A stretch of DNA of 13,507 nt from an uncultured Oscillospiraceae bacterium (GTDB taxonomy: Bacteria; Bacillota; Clostridia; Oscillospirales; Oscillospiraceae). Shown here piece after piece: positions 1 to 5,053 of this stretch. The position numbers and the translations under genes are program-made. Numbering within the stretch: position 1 is the first letter of the stretch; each line of letters starts with the position of its first letter. The stretch spans positions 1 through 13,507 of the forward strand of contig CAJUQN010000077.1 in the NCBI GenBank assembly GCA_910588625.1, written 5' to 3'. The notes beneath the pieces are model-generated. The model was given only the letters and a program-made list of their open reading frames with translations, made no database searches and was not told the DNA's origin.

Positions 1-46
1 TTTACTTTACCACGTCTGGCCGGTAATGTCACGGATGCGGCAGTAT

Positions 47-229
47 TTATTGGAATGATGCGTCGGTACGCATCAGATTCAGCAGCAGCGTTGCCAGGGA
101 CGTTTCCCCGGCTTCCTGGAACACGGGCTGAACCACGAAAGTTCGGCCATCAAAGCGATAGGTGGAGGTCACATCCAGCGAATTGGGTGCCTCCCGCGCC
201 CCAGCGTCAGGGGCAGAAATGTGTTTCAT
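47..229 (-). CDS. tnpW: TnpW-like small transposon-encoded protein
   Basis: A 60-residue protein. Its core (YRFDGRTFVVQPVF, then a helix rich in Leu with LLLNLMRTDA) fits the short TnpW family of Tn4451-like and related Firmicutes elements, whose members usually sit just before a site-specific recombinase gene. Its molecular role is unknown. The reading frame is open further upstream, but the ATG at 229 is chosen because GGGAGG lies five bases before it and because the upstream extension would translate a GC-rich hairpin into low-plausibility sequence. The stop is at 47-49. The last 46 bases of the window hold no recognisable gene start; a recombinase beginning outside the window is the natural expectation but is not seen. 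Confidence 0.6.
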   Translation of the reverse strand: MKHISAPDAGAREAPNSLDVTSTYRFDGRTFVVQPVFQEAGETSLATLLLNLMRTDASFQ

Positions 230-251
230 AAGTGCCTCCCATTGAATAGGA

Positions 252-313
252 ACAGCCGCGCCGGGGTATAGGCGGTGCCGCAAACATCTGCGGCCATATC
301 CCGGCGCGGCTGT
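252..313 (-). terminator. Large two-tier hairpin in the tnpW 5' leader
   Basis: The outer arms 252-269 (ACAGCCGCGCCGGGGTAT) and 296-313 are reverse complements except for one position, which becomes a G-U or A-C pair depending on strand. A perfect inner stem, GCCGCA (277-282) with TGCGGC (289-294), closes on a six-base loop. On the plus strand the stem is followed by AGTTTTCC. On the minus strand it lies 23 bases upstream of the tnpW start, so it may be an attenuator or RNA-stability element rather than a true terminator. No long U-run follows it on the tnpW strand. Confidence 0.55.
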
Positions 314-318
314 AGTTT

Positions 319-333
319 TCCGTTTCGATGCAG
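319..333. repeat. 15-bp sequence matching the sigma-leader in inverted orientation
   Basis: TCCGTTTCGATGCAG at 319-333 is the exact reverse complement of 1255-1269. Both sites are transcribed if the minus strand is read through from the sigma-like gene to tnpW, so the RNA copies are complementary over 15 bases. The distal copy overlaps the arm that covers the ribosome binding site of the sigma-like gene. The match is seen directly; a role in RNA pairing or DNA recombination is inference. Confidence 0.6.
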
Positions 334-454
334 TTTCGCCGTATTTGCCACGCATCCCCGGCGAAAGGGGGTATTGCCTCTTATTCATGGGTCGCCGCTG
401 GCGCGGCTGTCATAACTCCACAGCGTCGTTCAAAACGTGCGCCGCAGGGTTCCG

Positions 455-570
455 TCACAAGTCTATGGACGGGCGTGAGCAAGTTTCATTGTCCCCCATG
501 CAGGTCAATGCGTCCTGGACGCGACTCCAGTTTACAAGGGCCTCGTTGATCGCTCCTACAGCTTGTCCAT
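455..570 (-). pseudogene. Possible frameshifted ~38-codon small ORF
   Basis: An ATG at 570 follows AAAGGGGG with a three-base gap but meets TAG after four codons (MDKL). The adjacent frame is open from 580 to a TGA at 457-455 and reads protein-like, containing GAINEALVNWSRVQDALTC. Adding one base after codon 4 would join the start to this frame and give about 38 residues. This may be a small gene broken by a one-base deletion, a leader peptide, or chance. The product is not recognised. Confidence 0.22.
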
Positions 571-676
571 GTTCCCCCTTTCACAAGCTGTCGTCCTGGC
601 GGCGCGCCCTATCCCGCTGCTGCATGGGTTTTGTACCCGCAATACCGTATGTTCAGTTGTCGATGTACGAGTGAAG

Positions 677-702
677 GGTGAAGGGAAAATGTGCCCTTCA
701 CC
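677..702 (-). terminator. Hairpin just after the sigma-like gene
   Basis: Perfect arms GGTGAAGGG (677-685) and CCCTTCACC (694-702) enclose an eight-base loop nine bases beyond the sigma-like stop codon. No U-run follows on the minus strand, so termination would be weak. An mRNA 3'-end stabiliser or processing site is equally possible. Confidence 0.45.
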
Positions 703-710
703 TAACGTCC

Positions 711-1211
711 TTAAAATGGGGTTTTGGCAACCCTGTCGGCAAAGAATTTTCCAATATTTTTCTTTGCCGCCTTGATTGACTTAACAATACCCTGGTGTGT
801 AGTTCCTTCAAGACGCGCAATCTGCCGGACTGTCAGCCTGCAAACGCAATGTAGGCAAAGGCGGCGGCGTTGTGTAGCGGTCAGGCAGGTATCAAGACCT
901 TCCGTGAGCAAGCAGCGCAGTTCCTGAATCTCCCGCAGCTCTTGGGCCTTGACCAGCACATCCTCCGGCGATTGGCTTGTGACTGCCTTCTGAGAAAGGC
1001 TGTGAAGCGACAGAATACGTTTTGAAAAAAGTGCGTCAGCGATATCGGTGCCTCGGTAGTCGCTGTCCGACCACTCCTTCCACCGTTGAAATTCCTCCGG
1101 GCTTGCAAAGTTCTCTACAGTGAGCCGGATCAGGGTTCCCCTGGAATCAATATATACGATGGCCTCCGGGTCCATCTTGTTCAGAGCATAGTCGCTCTTG
1201 GGGTTAAACAT
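711..1211 (-). CDS. Sigma-70-like / region-4 helix-turn-helix protein of mobile elements
   Basis: 166 residues. The N-terminal half (MFNPKSDYALNKMDPEAIVY, then a WKEWSDSDY motif) is the conserved start of the short 'RNA polymerase sigma factor-like' proteins carried by many Firmicutes conjugative elements. The C-terminal part, about 105-160 (TATQRRRLCLHCVCRLTVRQIARLEG followed by IVKSIKAAKKNI), is a sigma region-4-like helix-turn-helix. No region 2 (core-binding) is visible, so it is more likely a DNA-binding regulator or partial sigma factor than a full one. The ATG at 1211 has GGAGG seven bases upstream, and that site lies inside an inverted repeat. The probable order of transcription is small basic ORF, this gene, then tnpW. 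It probably controls excision or transfer genes, but that is inferred from element context. Confidence 0.75.
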   Translation of the reverse strand: MFNPKSDYALNKMDPEAIVYIDSRGTLIRLTVENFASPEEFQRWKEWSDSDYRGTDIADALFSKRILSLHSLSQKAVTSQSPEDVLVKAQELREIQELRCLLTEGLDTCLTATQRRRLCLHCVCRLTVRQIARLEGTTHQGIVKSIKAAKKNIGKFFADRVAKTPF

Positions 1212-1218
1212 CGTGTTA

Positions 1219-1271
1219 CCTCCGTTTCATTCGTAGGTGGGGCTGGGAACGGTGCTGCATCGAAACGGAGG
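1219..1271 (-). promoter_or_regulatory. Hairpin burying the ribosome binding site of the sigma-like gene
   Basis: On the minus strand CCTCCGTTTC (1271-1262) and GAAACGGAGG (1228-1219) are perfect 10-base inverted arms. The whole GGAGG ribosome binding site of the sigma-like gene lies in the second arm and CCTCC in the first acts as anti-Shine-Dalgarno. A 14-codon ORF (1260-1216, MQHRSQPHLRMKRR) spans the loop and ends on the TAA directly after GGAGG, so ribosomes reading it would open the stem. That mini-ORF has no clear ribosome binding site of its own. The arms are observed; translational control is inferred. Confidence 0.5.
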
Positions 1272-1320
1272 GCGGGCCTCGGCACCCACAGGAGCCGACA
1301 GGATTTGCTATTATTCGACA

Positions 1321-1365
1321 AAGCAGGAGGCCGGATACCCTTGACGAGTATCCGGCCTCCTGCTT
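1321..1365 (-). terminator. 18-bp perfect hairpin after the small basic ORF
   Basis: Arms AAGCAGGAGGCCGGATAC (1321-1338) and its exact complement (1348-1365) close on a nine-base loop. On the minus strand it begins at the last base of the 43-residue ORF's stop codon and is followed by TGTCGAATAAT, a weak U-tract. It probably terminates or attenuates transcription from the left-going promoter before the sigma-like gene. On the plus strand it is followed by a TTTGTCTTTT stretch, so it may act in both directions. Confidence 0.6.
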
Positions 1366-1496
1366 CATGGAATAATTTGTCTTTTGCCCCTGGACAGATT
1401 GGTCATGGTTCTGGGGACAAGAGGGCGCTTTTCTATCACAGATTTTTTTAACGGTTTGCCTGACTTTAGGGCAGGCAGACTAAATAAACGAGCCAT
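1365..1496 (-). CDS. Small highly basic protein (43 residues), unrecognised
   Basis: ATG at 1496 preceded by GGAGG with a five-base gap; stop TGA at 1365-1367. The product starts MARLFSLPALKSGKPLKKSV and has about 11 Lys/Arg in 43 residues with no acidic cluster, which suggests nucleic-acid or membrane contact. No family is recognised. The ATG and ribosome binding site lie in the 3' arm of a hairpin (1490-1525), and the gene overlaps a candidate leader ORF in another frame. A strong hairpin starts exactly at its stop codon, as expected for the end of a real cistron. Coding status is plausible, not proven. Confidence 0.45.
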   Translation of the reverse strand: MARLFSLPALKSGKPLKKSVIEKRPLVPRTMTNLSRGKRQIIP

Positions 1497-1534
1497 AGCT
1501 GCCTCCAAAACGGCAACCATGGCTCTTTAAGCAT
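1466..1534 (-). CDS. Candidate 22-residue Trp-rich leader peptide
   Basis: ATG at 1534 to TAA at 1466-1468, reading MLKEPWLPFWRQLW and ending in a hydrophobic LVYLVCLP tail. It contains three Trp and two Pro. A GCGGAA stretch about nine bases upstream is a modest ribosome binding site. It reads through the hairpin that encloses the start of the 43-residue ORF, so its translation would expose that start. The peptide resembles leader peptides in length and position only; no known leader is recognised. Confidence 0.35.
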   Translation of the reverse strand: MLKEPWLPFWRQLWLVYLVCLP

Positions 1535-1562
1535 GAAAAGCGTTCCGCAAAGCTGCCGTTTT
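1490..1562 (-). promoter_or_regulatory. Two mutually exclusive RNA stems (attenuator-like)
   Basis: Stem B pairs GAGCCATGGTTGCC (1525-1512) with GGCAGCTATGGCTC (1503-1490), 12 of 14 positions, and encloses the ATG and part of the ribosome binding site of the 43-residue ORF. Stem A pairs AAAACGGCA (1562-1554) with TGCCGTTTT (1515-1507), nine of nine. Positions 1512-1515 are shared, so both cannot form fully. This is the logic of a translational attenuator: stem A frees the start and stem B hides it. The pairings are seen; the switch is inferred. Confidence 0.45.
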
Positions 1563-1563
1563 T

Positions 1564-1593
1564 TTTACAGCTCCCCGGAATGGAAGTTTTCAA
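1564..1593 (-). promoter_or_regulatory. Candidate promoter of the left-going integration-module transcript
   Basis: On the minus strand TTGAAA (1593-1588) matches a -35 box in five of six positions. An AT-rich TGTAAA (1569-1564) lies 18 bases further, a weak -10. It points toward the leader ORF, basic ORF and sigma-like gene, and is back to back with the XRE promoter region, so one regulator could control both. Confidence 0.35.
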
Positions 1594-1597
1594 AATA

Positions 1598-1668
1598 TAG
1601 ACTGATAGGACTTGCTTACTGGACTGATTGAGTGCTGTTATTCCTTATTCTGGACCGATAGAATAAGG
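1598..1668 (+). promoter_or_regulatory. XRE promoter region with three repeats and an inverted repeat
   Basis: Three similar 11-mers occur on the plus strand: TAGACTGATAG (1598), TGGACTGATTG (1620) and TGGACCGATAG (1651). Their starts are 22 and 31 bases apart, close to two and three helical turns, so bound proteins would face the same side. Perfect arms CCTTATTCT (1643-1651) and AGAATAAGG (1660-1668) lie just before the XRE ribosome binding site. A possible -35 TTGCTT (1612) and -10 TGTTAT (1636) have an 18-base gap. This is a likely autoregulatory operator; the binding protein is inferred. Confidence 0.45.
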
Positions 1669-1682
1669 TTGAGGTGACAAAT

Positions 1683-2048
1683 ATGTCGGAAAAGAAATTT
1701 ACGCCAGATGAAAACTTAAAGAAACTCGGAAAACAGGTCAGGCAACTTCGTAAGGGCCGCAAATGGAGCCAGCAGAAGTTATCAGATGTATCGGGTCTCG
1801 CAGTACGGACGATTTCCCGTATTGAGCGGGGCGTGATGAACCCGTCCTTTGAAGTACTGGCCACGCTGGTTGATGTGCTGGGTATTTCATTTGATTTCTT
1901 GTTTACATCCCCTGACGAGCAGGACACTGACCTTCAAGAAATGATCGGGCTGTATCGGGCCTGTCCAGAGCAGGGGCGGAGGTTGATTTTGGCATCAACT
2001 CGTGCTATGGCCCATGAACTGATAGAACAGCCATCTACTATGCCATGA
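1683..2048 (+). CDS. XRE-family helix-turn-helix regulator
   Basis: 121 residues. The domain at about 13-68 is a classic Cro/C1 HTH: LGKQVRQLRKGRKWSQQKLS, then GLAVRTISRIERG and the closing PSFEVLATLVDVLGISFDFLF. A short helical tail without recognisable motifs follows and may mediate dimerization. The ATG at 1683 has GAGG eight bases upstream; an upstream GTG at 1674 would add three residues and has a weaker site. It is the only plus-strand gene in the left half, divergent from the sigma-like/tnpW module and convergent with the winged-helix gene. A role as element repressor acting on the repeats upstream is probable but not shown. Confidence 0.85.
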   Translation: MSEKKFTPDENLKKLGKQVRQLRKGRKWSQQKLSDVSGLAVRTISRIERGVMNPSFEVLATLVDVLGISFDFLFTSPDEQDTDLQEMIGLYRACPEQGRRLILASTRAMAHELIEQPSTMP

Positions 2049-2100
2049 TTTAATGATATACCACAATATCGTCTGATTTTTGTCCATAGTTTCAAAAAAT

Positions 2101-2140
2101 AATAAAATCGTTGCAACGGAACAGTCGCAACGATTTTATT
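2101..2140. terminator. Bidirectional terminator between XRE and winged-helix genes
   Basis: Perfect 14-base arms AATAAAATCGTTGC (2101-2114) and its complement (2127-2140) close on a 12-base loop and are flanked by A- and T-rich sequence on both sides. The right arm overlaps the stop codon of the minus-strand winged-helix gene (2136-2138). It separates two convergent transcripts. Confidence 0.85.
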
Positions 2141-2552
2141 TGCCCATTTTGTTAAATTTGTACCCGTATCCATGGACATTCACAATATAATCAACGCCAA
2201 TTTTCTTTCGGATTCGGTAAATTGCGCTACTAACTGTGTGGAACGTATCGTAATATGGTTCGCGGACTGTACTTTCATAAATTTGTTTCATGGTGAATAC
2301 TTGCCCAGGATGGCTTGCCATAAAAAACAAAATATCAAATTCCCTGGTGGTCAAAGCAATCTCTGCGTCGCTTAAAAATGCTGCTCGCTGTGCTGGTGAG
2401 ATTTTTAGATTACCGAAACTCAAATCTTCCTTGATTAAAACATTTGTAGGGGAGAAAATAACATCATCAGCAAGGGTAGACATGATTTTTTCGATAATAT
2501 GTTCTTCTTTATCAGAAAAAGTCAATATCATTACCTTCCCAAAGTCTATCAC
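2136..2552 (-). CDS. Orphan OmpR/PhoB-type winged-helix DNA-binding protein
   Basis: 138 residues from a GTG at 2552. Residues 46-136 form an OmpR-type winged helix: an EIALTTREFDILFFMASHPG block, the recognition-helix stretch TVSSAIYRIRKKIG, and the wing YIVNVHGYGYKF. There is no receiver domain: the roughly 45 residues before it are too short and lack the phospho-acceptor Asp, so regulation must be by another route. The start is uncertain: GTG 2552 has only a weak AGG eight bases away, and ATG 2531 (MILTFSDKEE) has GGGAAGG only two bases away. It lies ten bases after the YcxB-like gene, so the two are probably co-transcribed. It is last in the cargo block and may control the block or a chromosomal target. 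Confidence 0.75.
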   Translation of the reverse strand: MIDFGKVMILTFSDKEEHIIEKIMSTLADDVIFSPTNVLIKEDLSFGNLKISPAQRAAFLSDAEIALTTREFDILFFMASHPGQVFTMKQIYESTVREPYYDTFHTVSSAIYRIRKKIGVDYIVNVHGYGYKFNKMGK

Positions 2553-2561
2553 CTCACAAGC

Positions 2562-3089
2562 CTATTTAATATTTTGGATGGGTTTTCCTGTTCTCTCCAT
2601 AATAAAAGCACGAAAATCCTGCCAATCTCCATCTTGCAATCCTCTTTTGTTGAAGATTTGACCATGCTTTTTACTCAAAAAGAATACGATGTATTCCTCT
2701 GTTTCGCAGATAGCCATGATTTGCCCATATGTAAAGGTTGATGTTACGGCAGCGGTTGTAATAATATAGTTGTCCGCCTCAAATGTCGTTTTGCCATCCC
2801 TTCCTCCGGGTAGCATCTGCTTACCCGCAATCCAGCCATTCAGTGTGTCCTCCATCAGCATAATCAAGAGCAACAACACAATGATTCCAACGTCAAAGGC
2901 CAGCATGAACAGGTTTTCGGCAACTTCTCCAATCAGGAAATAGCCTACGACAATGAACAGCAGAGCAGCGATAAGCGCAGATGTAACAATGCGGGTTAAA
3001 ATACTGTGCCCTTTTCGGAGGGTTTTGCGAAGTACGCGGGCCATTATAGTCAATGCTTTCAGATCATATGTGGTCTTAATTGTAAACAA
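2562..3089 (-). CDS. YcxB-like membrane protein
   Basis: 175 residues from a TTG start with GGAG ten bases upstream. Two membrane helices are predicted by eye at about 30-53 and 60-80. The cytoplasmic C-terminal part fits the YcxB family: an FTYGQIMAICETEEYIVFFL stretch, then GQIFNKRGL and a final FRAFIMERTG helix. The N-terminal MFTIKTTYDL is also typical of that family, which supports the rare TTG start. The family's function is unknown. It follows the sensor kinase by 64 bases and precedes the orphan winged-helix gene by ten. Pairing of a membrane protein with a receiver-less regulator suggests a membrane-to-DNA signalling couple, but this is inference. Confidence 0.7.
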   Translation of the reverse strand: MFTIKTTYDLKALTIMARVLRKTLRKGHSILTRIVTSALIAALLFIVVGYFLIGEVAENLFMLAFDVGIIVLLLLIMLMEDTLNGWIAGKQMLPGGRDGKTTFEADNYIITTAAVTSTFTYGQIMAICETEEYIVFFLSKKHGQIFNKRGLQDGDWQDFRAFIMERTGKPIQNIK

Positions 3090-3132
3090 GCCTTATCAGC
3101 TCCATTCGATTTTTTGTGTTAAGAGAAAATCT

Positions 3133-3150
3133 GCCAAAGAAAGATTTGGC
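3133..3150 (-). terminator. Weak hairpin between sensor kinase and YcxB-like gene
   Basis: GCCAAA (3133-3138) and TTTGGC (3145-3150) pair perfectly, followed on the minus strand by AGATTTTCTCTT. The stem is only six pairs, so partial termination or RNA processing is the most that can be claimed. Confidence 0.25.
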
Positions 3151-3153
3151 CTT

Positions 3154-4296
3154 TCAGCCCTCCATCGCAAAACAAAAACAGATACCGCCATACATTCTCC
3201 TTGCCTGAAGCCGCCAGCCATGAAGTTCCGTAATTTCTTTAGCCAACGCCAACCCAACGCCTGTTTTCCCACCCTTTCCCGTATAAAAGCGGTCAAACAG
3301 ATGGCTAATATCTTCGTCGGAGAGATGGTCTCCATCATTCCATACGATTAAATTCCCATTCTCATATTGTAGTGTAATCCGGCTGTCCGCATATTTGATC
3401 GCGTTGGTCAGTACATTCATCAATGCGTGTTCCAACTGTTCCGGGTCTGCTGATATAGACCCTTCCGCAACTTGCAGCTCTACTTGCAAATCGCGCTTCT
3501 TGATTGCGCCCTCCAGTGGTAACAAGCAATTCTCAACAAATTCTCCCACACAGATTGATTCTTTATGGAGTGTCACCACTCCGCTCTCCAAACGAGCCAG
3601 ACAGAGAATTTCTTCCACAAGCCTTGACATTTTCCTGGCCTCGCCGCTAATGATCCGTCCAGCCTGCCTGCTGTCCTCCAGAATGCCAACTTCCAAACCC
3701 TCCGCATAGCCCTGGATGGCAGCCAGCGGGGTCTTTAACTCGTGAGACATATTCTCATAAAACTTTTTTTGCAACGCTTGACTTTTTTCAACCTGTGTCC
3801 CTACGGCATAGCCAGCAACGCACCCTCCGCCGCCCATAATCGCCATGATAAAAAGAAATACACGATTGATGCTTTGAATCAGCGCCCGCTCGCCGGTGAC
3901 ATCGACGAAGGCGGCGGTAAACATACCGTCCTCCGGCATGTAACAGCCTTTGCCGATTTGGATATAATAGAAACGGTTATCCAGATGAACATAGCGGACC
4001 ACATCGGTTTCCCGGTTCTCCTGGCACCAGTTGGCCACGCTCCGCTCCTGCGGTGTATAATTGCCGGAAAAGTTTGACAGGGAATAGTTTTCATCCAGGA
4101 TAATAGTTTGTGCCAGATACTTGTCATACTCCTCCCAATTTGAGAAATCCCAGGATAAATTTCTGTTCAAAGCAATTTCGGAATCCTGCCTGATCTGCCG
4201 GTCCATGGCGAAGTTGAACGCCGCAATTACCGCCGCCAGGGTCAGCAGGACAAACGCCCCCACGATGGCCGACAGCTTAACCTTTACGTTTTTCAT
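3154..4296 (-). CDS. Membrane sensor histidine kinase
   Basis: 380 residues. Membrane helices lie at about 10-30 and 145-167, with an extracytoplasmic sensor region of about 115 residues between them that matches no domain I recognise. The kinase core is complete: H-box ENMSHELKTP with His185, N-box ALMNVLTNAIKYA with Asn298, a WNDGD D/G1 box near 319-323, the DRFYTG F-box, and the G2 loop GKTGVGLALAKEI. The ATG at 4296 is chosen because GGAGG lies six bases before it; an upstream ATG at 4320 lacks one. It overlaps the response regulator by 20 bases, a sign of translational coupling. Together they form a two-component system for the adjacent CARDB/permease pair. The signal is unknown; cell-wall antibiotics or peptides are common for kinases next to MacB-type permeases, but that is inference. 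Confidence 0.9.
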   Translation of the reverse strand: MKNVKVKLSAIVGAFVLLTLAAVIAAFNFAMDRQIRQDSEIALNRNLSWDFSNWEEYDKYLAQTIILDENYSLSNFSGNYTPQERSVANWCQENRETDVVRYVHLDNRFYYIQIGKGCYMPEDGMFTAAFVDVTGERALIQSINRVFLFIMAIMGGGGCVAGYAVGTQVEKSQALQKKFYENMSHELKTPLAAIQGYAEGLEVGILEDSRQAGRIISGEARKMSRLVEEILCLARLESGVVTLHKESICVGEFVENCLLPLEGAIKKRDLQVELQVAEGSISADPEQLEHALMNVLTNAIKYADSRITLQYENGNLIVWNDGDHLSDEDISHLFDRFYTGKGGKTGVGLALAKEITELHGWRLQARRMYGGICFCFAMEG

Positions 4297-4981
4297 TGCC
4301 GTCCTCCAGCCGATACCCATAGCCCCATTCCGCAGTAATCAGAACGGAGCTGTTTGCCGCTTTCAGCTTCCTACGGATACGCCGGACGGTTTCGTCCGTC
4401 ACACGGGTTTCCATATTAGCGTCCATCCCCCACACCTGGTTCAAAAGTGTGTCTCTGGAAACAGGCTTTCCCGGGTTCTCCAGCAGACAGCGCATCAGCG
4501 CCAGTTCTGTCATGGTCAAGCCGATATTTTTTCCCCGGCACTTCACCGCGTGTTCATCGTTTGCAATCATAATGTCCCCAAAGGAAAGCAAAGTTCTGCC
4601 AACGGCGGTGCTGTCCATCTCCGCCCGCCGCAGCAGCGCCTTGACGCGGGCAACCAGCAGCGTGGGCGAGAATGGCTTGACAAGATAATCGTCCCCGCCA
4701 AGGGTCAAGCCTGTGACGTAATCCATCTCGCTCTCCTTTGCCGTCAGGATCATAATAGGAACGTCGGACAGCTCCCGCAGCCTCTTGCAGACCGTCAGGC
4801 CGTCCGTCCCCGGCATCATAATGTCCAGTACAACCAAATCCGGCGCGTGTGCGGAAAAAGCGTCCGCCAAATCGTCACCAGTGGGGAACGTGCGGACCTC
4901 AAACCCCGCGCTCACCAGGAACGCATGAAGCACTTCCAGAATATTGGGATCATCGTCGGCTGCGTAGATTAGCTTTTTCAT
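4277..4981 (-). CDS. OmpR/PhoB-family response regulator
   Basis: 234 residues. The receiver domain has the acidic pocket (ADDDP near 8-12), phospho-acceptor Asp53 in VLDIMMPGTDG, Thr80 in MILTAKE and Lys102 in YLVKPF. The C-terminal winged helix (about 140-230) ends with TAEWGYGYRLE. The ATG at 4981 has GGAGG seven bases upstream; the frame is open further upstream, but that stretch carries the promoter. Overlap with the kinase gene is 20 bases. A consensus -10 TATAAT lies 32 bases before the start, so the pair can be expressed independently of the permease. It probably activates the CARDB/permease operon, by analogy with similar gene arrangements. Confidence 0.92.
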   Translation of the reverse strand: MKKLIYAADDDPNILEVLHAFLVSAGFEVRTFPTGDDLADAFSAHAPDLVVLDIMMPGTDGLTVCKRLRELSDVPIMILTAKESEMDYVTGLTLGGDDYLVKPFSPTLLVARVKALLRRAEMDSTAVGRTLLSFGDIMIANDEHAVKCRGKNIGLTMTELALMRCLLENPGKPVSRDTLLNQVWGMDANMETRVTDETVRRIRRKLKAANSSVLITAEWGYGYRLEDGNEKRKG

Positions 4982-5012
4982 ATGGCGTCCTCCTTTTCTG
5001 CGTGTCACAGCC

Positions 5013-5041
5013 ATTATATACGATACTTCGCTTTCATACAA
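5013..5041 (-). promoter_or_regulatory. Promoter of the response regulator/kinase pair
   Basis: On the minus strand a perfect -10 TATAAT (5018-5013) lies 17 bases after TTGTAT (5041-5036), which matches the -35 consensus in three of six positions. Transcription would start near 5005, about 24 bases before the response regulator ATG. This is the best promoter in the window. Confidence 0.65.
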
Positions 5042-5053
5042 TCCTGTTATCCC

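Larger units (their letters stand above)
314..676. other. Gene-poor spacer between tnpW leader and sigma-like gene
   Basis: About 360 bases with no convincing gene. On the minus strand there are only short open stretches: a 14-codon ORF (625-581), a four-codon ORF with a good ribosome binding site (570-556), a 41-codon open frame without a start (580-455), and a 10-codon ORF ending MTAAPAATHE. The plus-strand ORFs covering this stretch have poor ribosome binding sites and no family-like sequence. The region may be transcribed as an untranslated leader linking the sigma-like gene to tnpW. An excisionase-like gene often occupies this place in related elements, but none is seen. Confidence 0.4.

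Noticed and set aside
252..313. Terminal inverted repeat of an insertion sequence
   Set aside because: The arms are only 26 bases apart and enclose a nested stem, as in an RNA hairpin; no transposase is associated.
230..388. N-terminal extension of the TnpW-like protein to an upstream ATG
   Set aside because: The extension translates a perfect-type hairpin, has no ribosome binding site, and TnpW proteins are about 60 residues.
1086..1451. 121-codon plus-strand frame over the sigma leader
   Set aside because: It crosses an 18-bp hairpin and an inverted repeat, has no ribosome binding site and no recognisable domain.
4121..4972. 283-codon open frame on the plus strand
   Set aside because: It lies opposite the response regulator and kinase, both with complete catalytic motifs; the plus-strand product is Gln/His/Pro-rich without a family.
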